Assembly (NCBI RefSeq): GCF_938029485.1
Contig: NZ_CALHGC010000039.1
Coordinates: forward strand, 1-10,620
Source: an uncultured Treponema sp.
GTDB lineage: Bacteria; Spirochaetota; Spirochaetia; Treponematales; Treponemataceae
Length of the DNA stretch: 10,620 nt
Direction of reading: 5' to 3'
Each line of letters starts with the position of its first letter. Position 1 is the first letter of the stretch. The notes beneath the pieces were generated by a model that saw nothing but the letters and a program-made list of their open reading frames with translations, ran no database searches and had not been told where the DNA came from. This document shows, piece by piece, positions 5,504 to 10,620 of the stretch. The translations under genes and the position numbers were made by a program.

Positions 5504-7327
5504 ATGAAAGATAAAAAACGCGGATTTTTTCGTTCGCTCTTTCGCGGTTTAAATCTTATCCGCTTAATTATTATCAATCTTATATTTTTCATTTTGCTCT
5601 TTTTATTTATTGCAGGTCTTTATAAATACAATGACAACACCGGAAAGCAAAAGAATACCCGTATTACAGTTTATGCCGATTCTCTTTTATTGATTAATCC
5701 TGCCGGACGCCTTACCGAAAAACCCGATGAATTTATCTGGCGGAATTACCTGCTGCCGGACACAAGCTCAGATACTGTGTTATTATCGGATATTACCGAT
5801 GCATTACGCCATGCCGCCCACGACCGGCGGATAACAGGGGTTTTACTCGACCTTACCGGACTTTACGGTATTTCTACGGGGTATTTTACCGAATTAAAGG
5901 CGGCGCTGCTTGAATACAAGGATTCCAGTAAGCCGCTCTATGCGTTTTCAACAAGCTACGGATTAGGGCGCTATTACATTGCCTCTTTTGCCGATCATAT
6001 CTACCTTGATCCGATGGGCGAGGTGGACTTATCGGGCTTTTACACCGAATCGCTTTTTTACGGCGAAATGGAAAAAAAATTCGGCATTCAGTGGAATGCC
6101 GTCCATGCGGGGGCATTCAAATCGATGGCGGAAACTTATTCACGTACAGAGATGTCTGCCGGAGTACACAACAATCATCTATCCGTAGTGAAAGATTTAT
6201 GGCACACATACCTGCAAGACATAGCCGCAAATAGAGCCGCTGAGGCAAGTCTCTTTGAAACATATACGGTGAACTATAACGATGCACTGAGGAAGGTAAA
6301 CGGCGACAGCGCTCAAGCGGCGTTAGAAGCGAACTTGATTACCGACATCGGCACGTATGACGAATGCGGTGTCGAACTCGGTGTACTGGATGAGGAAACC
6401 TATAATCTTTCTTCACGGGATTATATCAATTACAATAACTATAATAAGTCTTTTAAAAAGAAAGAAACATCCAATCGCATCGGCGTCATTTATTTAACCG
6501 GTTCGATTACGGGCACTGCCGACAATACTGCCGATAATGCGGATAGTCCCACCCTCATAGACTTATTCGATGAAGCAGCCGATGACGATTCAATTAAAGC
6601 CGTAGTATTGCGGATTGATTCGGGCGGCGGAGAAGTGAACGCTTCGGAAGACATCCGAAGAAGTGTAGAACGGCTGTCCCAAAAAATCGGCAAGCCCGTT
6701 GTTGTGTCGATGGGCGGTATCGCAGCTTCGGGGGCTTACTGGATTGCCTCTGCCGCCGACTATGTTTTTTGCTCGCCGTATACTATTACCGGTTCCATCG
6801 GAGTCTTTGCCGTTTCTCCCACTATTCAAAATGCCGTAAAAGAATATTTCGGAATTCATACGGACGGGGTTAGCGCAATAGGCCGTATGCCCTATTCCAT
6901 TTTCCGCAATCCGACCGATGAAGAAAGGAGACAATCCGAATTGGAAGTAATGCATACGTACGCAATCTTTTTGGATAAGGTAGCGCAGGGTAGAAGCCTC
7001 CCCCGTGCGACGGTTGAAGAATTAGCTCAAGGAAAAATCTATTCCGGTACGCAGGCGAAGGAACTGCAGCTTGCCGATGAACTCGGCGGTTTTACCGACG
7101 CCGTCAATTATGCAGCGACAAAGGCAGGTATAAAGGAGACGTATTCGCTCAAAGTGTTATACAAAGAGCCGCCCTTAACCGATGAGATTTTAAAAACGCT
7201 GCTTGCCGAAAATGCACGGTTCTACAAAACTGCCGACCTGCAAGTGCTGCACGAGCTTTTCGGACTGCACTCCAAAAAAGGTTTTTATGTATACACTCCA
7301 ATCAAAGCGCCGGTAGAAGAAAGATAG
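5504..7327 (+). CDS. sppA: Signal peptide peptidase SppA, 67K type
   Basis: 607 residues from the ATG at 5504, preceded by AAGGAG (5492-5497) at ideal spacing; an upstream in-frame TTG at 5471 is not needed. A basic N-terminus (KDKKRGFFR) and one membrane helix (about residues 15-40) anchor it in the inner membrane with the catalytic part outside. Two tandem S49 peptidase domains follow: the first over about residues 60-260, the second from I326 (IGVIYLTGSI) to about 540. The Lys general base is K206 in GAFKSMAE of the first domain; the Ser nucleophile is S409 in GGIAASGAYW of the second, followed by TITGSIGVF. These match K209 and S409 of E. coli SppA, and total length is close (618 there). 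The enzyme cuts up signal peptides released by signal peptidase. No clear promoter of its own was found; it may be read through from the tRNA 160 bases upstream, with TATAAT at 5367-5372 a weak alternative. Confidence 0.95.
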   Translation: MKDKKRGFFRSLFRGLNLIRLIIINLIFFILLFLFIAGLYKYNDNTGKQKNTRITVYADSLLLINPAGRLTEKPDEFIWRNYLLPDTSSDTVLLSDITDALRHAAHDRRITGVLLDLTGLYGISTGYFTELKAALLEYKDSSKPLYAFSTSYGLGRYYIASFADHIYLDPMGEVDLSGFYTESLFYGEMEKKFGIQWNAVHAGAFKSMAETYSRTEMSAGVHNNHLSVVKDLWHTYLQDIAANRAAEASLFETYTVNYNDALRKVNGDSAQAALEANLITDIGTYDECGVELGVLDEETYNLSSRDYINYNNYNKSFKKKETSNRIGVIYLTGSITGTADNTADNADSPTLIDLFDEAADDDSIKAVVLRIDSGGGEVNASEDIRRSVERLSQKIGKPVVVSMGGIAASGAYWIASAADYVFCSPYTITGSIGVFAVSPTIQNAVKEYFGIHTDGVSAIGRMPYSIFRNPTDEERRQSELEVMHTYAIFLDKVAQGRSLPRATVEELAQGKIYSGTQAKELQLADELGGFTDAVNYAATKAGIKETYSLKVLYKEPPLTDEILKTLLAENARFYKTADLQVLHELFGLHSKKGFYVYTPIKAPVEER

Positions 7328-7351
7328 TAGGAAAAAAATTTTTTTCGATAA

Positions 7352-7540
7352 AAACAAAATAACAAGGAATTGATAGAGGCGAAGGCTACTCCCTCTATCA
7401 ATGAGCTTAATCTATTTGCTAAGGTTTATGTGTACCAGTAAACAGTTCGTCTTGCAGCAGGGGGAAATGGTGATGTTGCATTTTCGGTAAACGATAAACG
7501 CTGGTCATCTCCGTTGCCTATTACATGGGAAATTTTCTAA
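7352..7540 (+). pseudogene. Possible decayed coding remnant in the sppA-Rpn spacer
   Basis: One frame across this spacer reads as protein-like sequence broken by a single stop (TAA 7439-7441). The part before it ends LNLFAKVYVYQ; the part after it reads TVRLAAGGNGDVAFSVNDKR and closes with PLPITWEIF before TAA at 7538-7540. The alternating pattern and terminal Phe resemble the last strand of an outer-membrane beta-barrel. There is no start codon with a ribosome binding site and no family I can name, so this may be chance. An 11-base hairpin lies inside it. Confidence 0.25.
7369..7402. repeat. Perfect 11-base inverted repeat after sppA
   Basis: ATTGATAGAGG (7369-7379) and CCTCTATCAAT (7392-7402) form an 11-base perfect stem with a 12-base loop, 42 bases after the sppA stop. 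No T run follows on either strand, so it is not a standard intrinsic terminator, though it could protect or end the sppA message. A separate palindrome, seven A then seven T flanked by G and C, lies at 7331-7346. Confidence 0.6.
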
Positions 7541-7573
7541 TATAGAAATGTATGTAAGCAATGAACTGAATAT

Positions 7574-7606
7574 TCTCTAAAATACCTTTGAAAATATTTG
7601 TAGAGA
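7574..7606. repeat. Hairpin just upstream of the C tract
   Basis: TCTCTAAAATA (7574-7584) pairs with TATTT (7595-7599) and TAGAGA (7601-7606), with one bulged G and a 10-base loop. It abuts the C10 tract and the Rpn promoter. It may be a transcription stop for incoming transcripts or a protein-binding site; the sequence does not decide. Confidence 0.45.
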
Positions 7607-7608
7607 GT

Positions 7609-7648
7609 CCCCCCCCCCTCTTTAAAACCTGCCCATCTATGCTATAAT
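7609..7648 (+). promoter_or_regulatory. Rpn gene promoter with upstream C10 homopolymer
   Basis: Ten C residues (7609-7618) lie directly before a weak -35 (TTTAAA, 7621-7626). A 16-base spacer leads to a consensus -10 TATAAT (7643-7648) with the extended element TGC just before it (TGCTATAAT). The extended -10 can offset the poor -35. Length changes in the C run would alter DNA geometry upstream of the -35. This is known of poly-G tracts near tpr promoters in T. pallidum; here it is inferred. Confidence 0.6.
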
Positions 7649-7669
7649 ACAACAAGAGAGGAAACAGCT

Positions 7670-8560
7670 ATGACTACGGCAAACAGAAAATATAAAGACT
7701 CGGTGTTTGTTGACCTTTTCAGTGAAGACGAAAAGGCAAAAGAAAACTTCTTGTCGCTGTATAATGCTTTACATAATACTAATTTACAGCTTTCATGCCC
7801 GGTAGAAAATATCAGGCTTGATAATATCATGTATATGAACATAATCAATGACGTTTCCTGCCTTGTTGATAATAAAATTATCGTGTTAGCTGAACACCAA
7901 TCTACCATAAACGAAAATATGCCTTTACGCTTTTTACAATACATAGCAAGATTGTATGAAAAGTTACAAGCACCGACCGACAGATATTTAAGAAAGTTAT
8001 CAAAAATACCTACGCCCGAGTTTTACGTTTTTTACAATGGGCTGGAAGACTACCCTGAAACTACAGTTCTTAAGCTTTCCGATGCCTTTATTACAAATCC
8101 TCATATCCCGCCACTAGAACTTGAGGTAAAGGTATATAACATAAACAAGAGCAAGGGGGCAGAAGTATTAAACCGTTGTAAACCCCTAGACGAATACAGT
8201 TTATTTGTTGAAGAAGTACGCACTCAGACACAACTCGACCCTGAAAACGGCTTTACCAATGCGGTAAAGATATGTATAGAAAAAGGTATCTTAAAGGAAT
8301 ACTTACAAAGAAAATCACGGGAGGTAATTAATATGCTAGTAGCCGAATACGATTATGATACAGACATCGCAGTACAGAGAGAAGAGAGTTTAAGGATTGG
8401 TATACAGCAAGGTCTTGAACAAGGTATTAAGCAAGGCTTTTCCGACGGAGCGTACCAAACAAAGCTTGACACGGCAAAACTTATGCGTATACATAATTAC
8501 CCGATTGGCGAAATTTGTAAAATGACCGGTCTCAGCCAAGAAGAAGTAGAAAGCGTTTGA
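7670..8560 (+). CDS. Rpn-family PD-(D/E)XK nuclease (putative RpnL-type toxin)
   Basis: 296 residues. The N-terminal half follows the Rpn (recombination-promoting nuclease / putative transposase) family: FVDLFSEDEKAKENFLSLYNAL, then the active-site block NDVSCLVDNKIIVLAEHQST with D61 and E75-x-Q77. This is the PD-(D/E)XK core in which Gln replaces the usual Lys. The family's YIARLYEKL and EFYVFYNGL segments follow. The C-terminal part has the Q-G repeats (IQQGLEQGIKQGFSDG, residues 245-260) and a short helical end with EICKMTGLSQEEV. The length is typical, and nothing looks truncated or missing. The ribosome binding site is GAGAGGA. Family members are DNA endonucleases; in E. coli the full-length form is toxic and limits phage, and is held in check by a product made from inside the gene. 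The base composition is AT-richer than sppA, consistent with acquisition. The gene stands alone. Confidence 0.88.
   Translation: MTTANRKYKDSVFVDLFSEDEKAKENFLSLYNALHNTNLQLSCPVENIRLDNIMYMNIINDVSCLVDNKIIVLAEHQSTINENMPLRFLQYIARLYEKLQAPTDRYLRKLSKIPTPEFYVFYNGLEDYPETTVLKLSDAFITNPHIPPLELEVKVYNINKSKGAEVLNRCKPLDEYSLFVEEVRTQTQLDPENGFTNAVKICIEKGILKEYLQRKSREVINMLVAEYDYDTDIAVQREESLRIGIQQGLEQGIKQGFSDGAYQTKLDTAKLMRIHNYPIGEICKMTGLSQEEVESV
8319..8332 (+). promoter_or_regulatory. Internal ribosome binding site inside the Rpn gene
   Basis: GGGAGGT (8319-8325) followed by seven bases (AATTAAT) and an in-frame ATG at 8333. This is a near-perfect Shine-Dalgarno sequence at ideal spacing, stronger than the one serving the full gene. 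It is encoded by the codons for REVIN. Confidence 0.75.
8333..8560 (+). CDS. Predicted intragenic short product (RpnS-like antitoxin)
   Basis: An in-frame ATG at codon 222 of the Rpn gene, with the strong ribosome binding site described at 8319-8325, would give a 75-residue protein identical to the Rpn C-terminus and sharing its stop. It contains an acidic start (MLVAEYDYDTD), the Q-G repeat helix and the end NYPIGEICKMTGLSQEEVES. It lacks the nuclease core entirely. In E. coli, rpn genes make such short forms (RpnS), which bind and block the long nuclease (RpnL). Expression of the short form here is inferred from the site alone. Alternatively the GGGAGGT could be a by-product of conserved codons, or the short form could serve another role such as forming mixed oligomers. 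Confidence 0.6.
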   Translation: MLVAEYDYDTDIAVQREESLRIGIQQGLEQGIKQGFSDGAYQTKLDTAKLMRIHNYPIGEICKMTGLSQEEVESV

Positions 8561-8576
8561 AGATATCGCCATCCTC

Positions 8577-8610
8577 GCCCAAAAATGAATCTCCTTGTTT
8601 ATTTTTGGGC
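8577..8610 (+). terminator. Candidate terminator hairpin of the Rpn gene
   Basis: A ten-base perfect stem, GCCCAAAAAT/ATTTTTGGGC, with a 14-base loop, 16 bases after the Rpn stop. The T5 run is inside the stem rather than after it, so termination would be atypical. The position and perfect pairing still support an end-of-transcript role. Confidence 0.45.
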
Positions 8611-8852
8611 TGCCGGTTTGCAAGCAAATTGGTTACTGTGTAAACCAGCGGCATCCGCGCCTATGTTGAACAGCGTATATCCTTGTCCGCTCTGCAGATG
8701 CTAAGAGATGTCATGTTTTTAATTGCCGGTAAATGTGGTGTGCTTATTTTGAGCGGCTCCAATAAAGCCGTTCAAAAATGCTGCCCGCCGAATATGGCTA
8801 TAAAACCGATAGAACCGAAGCAAGATGTTTTAATCCATCTCCTACCGACTTT

Positions 8853-8885
8853 GTAGGGCATCTTCTCTTTTAGAAAATGCCCTGC
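8853..8885 (-). terminator. Hairpin after the minus-strand surface protein gene
   Basis: GTAGGGCAT (8853-8861) pairs with ATGCCCTGC (8877-8885) including one T-G pair, and inside it TTCT pairs with AGAA. It begins seven bases past the stop of the gene on the minus strand. No T run follows. An upstream CCTAC (8841-8845) could instead pair with GTAGG (8853-8857), giving an alternative fold. Confidence 0.45.
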
Positions 8886-8891
8886 ACCCAA

Positions 8892-10619
8892 CTAACCGTG
8901 AGAATTATTTTTGCCAAGTAAAGCAAGGAATGTATCAGTAGGTTTTTGTATGGAACCTTGAAGATTAACAAACTCTTTATTATGTGATTCACCTCTATAG
9001 ATGTACTTTAGTCTATCATATATTTCTTGTGAACCTCGGTATCTGCCCGGCATTTCAATTGGTCTTCGTGGATCATTTTTTAATTTTTCTATTTGTTCTT
9101 GAGTTAAATCTTTTAATGGACTATCCTTTATCTCTCCATATATTGTTAAAGTTCCTATTTCTGGTGCGGCATATGGTAGATCTTCAAAAGTTCCCATATT
9201 TTTAAATTCTTCTTTAGGAAAAGTAACATTTTTTAATGTAAGTTTTCCAATTCCTGAATTGCCCATGCTATAAGGTAAAATAGTATCTTCAAATTCCCAA
9301 TCACCGTCTCCTACAACAAAATTCATTTCTATTTTTGAAAAATCACAATTTTTGAAATGAATGTTAGATAATATATCATGGTCAAATTGTGCGTCTGCTA
9401 GTTGTTCAGGTGATAGATTTTTAGAATTTAAATCAGTAATAATTGCATTTCTTACGTATGCTTGTTTTTCTCCAGACCTTTTTTTTAGTTCTAAAAATTG
9501 ATCTGCTGGTAAAACACTTTTGCTAGTATTGTTAGGATTACCGTTGTTGTTAATAATTCCATTGTATCCAGTCCAATTTTCTCCTGTGCAAGGTGTTTTA
9601 AAAGCTCCTCCGAAAGTTATACCACCATCTACTTCTTTTATTTTGTTTGATCCAACGAGAAGTGGTAATAAATCTTTTACATTTCCACGAAGTTGAATTT
9701 TGCCAACAGTTATTTTATGTTTTATTTTAGGATTATTTATTAAGCTTAATAATTCAGTAGTTTTTGCATATTTTGTGTGATCTTCAGTTCCGTGTAAATC
9801 AGGTTCTCTTTCAGCTCGTAAGAAAATCTCAGAATTTTCTGTTATTTTAAAATTTTCACTAAAGCTAAATTGAGCAAGATTAGTTATATCAAAATAATTT
9901 GTAGCATCACTTTTAAAGGGAATTTCAATAGGACTGTTATCTGCTGTTTTGTTATTCAGTCGAAAGGCGGAAAACTTTTTTTCTTTTCCTATTGTCAAAA
10001 CACCTGTTAAAAGTTCCGGTGTTATTTCCTTAGCTGTTATTGTCGAGTTCTGATTTGTAAAACAGTTAATGTTAAGACTATCGGTATAAAGCTCTTTTCC
10101 GTTTAAAGTATTCAGTTTTGCCTTAAAAGCTGCGGAATTGATGTCTTCTATATAAATATCGCCCGTTAACCGATAACCGGTTATTTCTCCTCCGTACGCT
10201 TTAACAGGCTCTATGGCTACGTTGTTTCCTTGAGTGTCGGTAAAGGTTCCTCCGTTCGGTGTTGGGTTAGCTTTCGCTTCAAGCGTAGCGGAAACTGCCG
10301 TTTCTTTTTCAATCTTTACCTTTTGCGTAATGGTATTATCTGTAACAGCCGAATATGTTGCATCGCCTATCGTAAGCACTTTAACCTTATAGCCTGCATT
10401 TGCAGAAAGCGTAAAGGTAAGCTCGCTGCCTTTATCAACCATTCCATCGGCAGGAAGAGCAGGCACTACTTCAATGGTGCCGTTTGCGGGCTGGGTTACG
10501 GTAACTTTGTATTTTGTATTCGGTGTAGGATTGGACGGATTGGGATTAGGGGGCGGATTGGGATTAGGAGGATTTGGGTTTCCCTGTCCCGGATTTTCAG
10601 ATGGAGGATTAGTTAAATC
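8892..10619 (-). CDS. Large surface/lipoprotein-like protein with InlB-like repeat, 5' partial
   Basis: 575 residues are visible; the frame is open to the right edge, so the start and any signal peptide lie outside. The GTG at 10466 is internal, because matching domain sequence precedes it. Visible order: a Pro/Asn linker (about the first 35 residues, with NPNPPNPNPPPNPNPS); then a module starting KYKVTVTQPANGTIEV with KGSELTFTLSANAGYKV, typical of bacterial InlB B-repeat-like surface modules; then about 450 residues I do not recognise. The latter has scattered strand-like segments, including FKNCDFSKIEMNF and LTLKNVTF near the C-terminus, which hint at a beta-solenoid. The linker implies a stalk holding a domain away from the cell surface, as in treponemal lipoproteins. 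GC content drops sharply inside the gene: the row 10261-10320 has 27 G/C of 60, the row 9841-9900 only 11. This suggests a fused or acquired C-terminal part. No partner gene is seen. Confidence 0.8.
   Translation of the reverse strand, partial: DLTNPPSENPGQGNPNPPNPNPPPNPNPSNPTPNTKYKVTVTQPANGTIEVVPALPADGMVDKGSELTFTLSANAGYKVKVLTIGDATYSAVTDNTITQKVKIEKETAVSATLEAKANPTPNGGTFTDTQGNNVAIEPVKAYGGEITGYRLTGDIYIEDINSAAFKAKLNTLNGKELYTDSLNINCFTNQNSTITAKEITPELLTGVLTIGKEKKFSAFRLNNKTADNSPIEIPFKSDATNYFDITNLAQFSFSENFKITENSEIFLRAEREPDLHGTEDHTKYAKTTELLSLINNPKIKHKITVGKIQLRGNVKDLLPLLVGSNKIKEVDGGITFGGAFKTPCTGENWTGYNGIINNNGNPNNTSKSVLPADQFLELKKRSGEKQAYVRNAIITDLNSKNLSPEQLADAQFDHDILSNIHFKNCDFSKIEMNFVVGDGDWEFEDTILPYSMGNSGIGKLTLKNVTFPKEEFKNMGTFEDLPYAAPEIGTLTIYGEIKDSPLKDLTQEQIEKLKNDPRRPIEMPGRYRGSQEIYDRLKYIYRGESHNKEFVNLQGSIQKPTDTFLALLGKNNSHG
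10536..10571. repeat. 18-base tandem repeat encoding the Pro/Asn linker
   Basis: Two copies of an 18-base unit (10536-10553 and 10554-10571) differ at one base; on the minus strand each encodes PPNPNP. Such repeats can gain or lose copies and so change the length of the surface stalk. Confidence 0.75.
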
Positions 10620-10620
10620 G

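Larger units (their letters stand above)
8561..8891. other. Hairpin-rich spacer without a supported gene
   Basis: No supported gene in 331 bases. Four inverted repeats are present: GCCCAAAAAT (8577-8586)/ATTTTTGGGC (8601-8610), perfect over 10 bases; TGCCGGTTT (8611-8619) with 8642-8653, three bases bulged; TTGAGCGGCT (8749-8758)/AGCCGTTCAA (8766-8775), with one G-T pair and extra flanking T-A pairs; and a long hairpin at 8853-8885. None is followed by a T run. An open frame at 8644-8853 (ATG at 8698) has no ribosome binding site. Confidence 0.6.

Noticed and set aside
7331..7346. A7T7 palindrome as the sppA terminator
   Set aside because: It has no loop or GC stem, so it cannot form a normal terminator hairpin.
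7369..8610. The Rpn cassette as an insertion sequence bounded by its flanking hairpins
   Set aside because: The hairpins at the two ends are unrelated in sequence, no target-site duplication was seen, and Rpn proteins are nucleases rather than proven transposases.
8698..8856. A 52-codon open frame on the plus strand in the spacer after the Rpn gene
   Set aside because: No ribosome binding site, no recognisable motif, and it runs through several inverted repeats.
10230..10616. A 128-codon plus-strand frame opposite the surface protein linker
   Set aside because: Its Arg/Gly/Ile-rich repeats are the complement of the Pro/Asn linker codons on the real coding strand.
1..10620. CRISPR arrays, rRNA genes or riboswitches
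   Set aside because: No regularly spaced repeats, rRNA-like sequence or recognisable riboswitch core was found on either strand by reading.

Overview
The window looks like a chromosomal segment of a spirochaete, most likely an oral-type Treponema. This is inferred from the gene mix: a FliL-family paralogue next to an ECF sigma/anti-sigma pair, a tRNA without encoded CCA, a DUF1007/NicO metal-transport pair, an Rpn-type nuclease and a large Pro/Asn-linker surface protein with an InlB-like repeat. No taxonomic search was possible. The base composition changes along the window: housekeeping genes are moderate in GC, while the Rpn gene and most of the last gene are clearly AT-rich.

Left half (1-5200). 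A DHH/DHHA1 phosphoesterase enters from the left edge. Its stop codon lies inside the -35 box of a consensus promoter for rpmB (ribosomal protein L28), which ends in a clear intrinsic terminator. A two-gene unit follows: an exported DUF1007 protein and a NicO-family membrane transporter, resembling the ZevAB zinc system of Haemophilus. Convergent to it, on the minus strand, is a four-gene operon: FliL-like protein, small three-TM membrane protein, ECF sigma factor and zinc-binding (ZAS) anti-sigma factor. The operon's promoter shares its -35 region with the divergent promoter of tRNA-Leu(CAG).

Middle (5200-7330). The tRNA-Leu is followed by sppA, a full-length, two-domain signal peptide peptidase with both catalytic residues recognisable.

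Right part (7330-10620) is accessory DNA. A 340-base spacer holds two hairpins, a possible decayed coding remnant, a run of ten C residues and an extended -10 promoter. These precede a PD-(D/E)XK Rpn-family nuclease gene. Within that gene, just before codon 222, lies a near-perfect Shine-Dalgarno sequence followed by an in-frame ATG. This would produce a 75-residue C-terminal protein, the architecture of the RpnL/RpnS toxin with intragenic antitoxin described in E. coli. Together with the C tract at its promoter, this is the best candidate in the window for an interesting defence system. A hairpin-rich spacer then separates it from a minus-strand surface protein whose start lies beyond the right edge. 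That protein appears mosaic: a moderate-GC linker plus InlB-like module joined to a low-GC C-terminal region I do not recognise.
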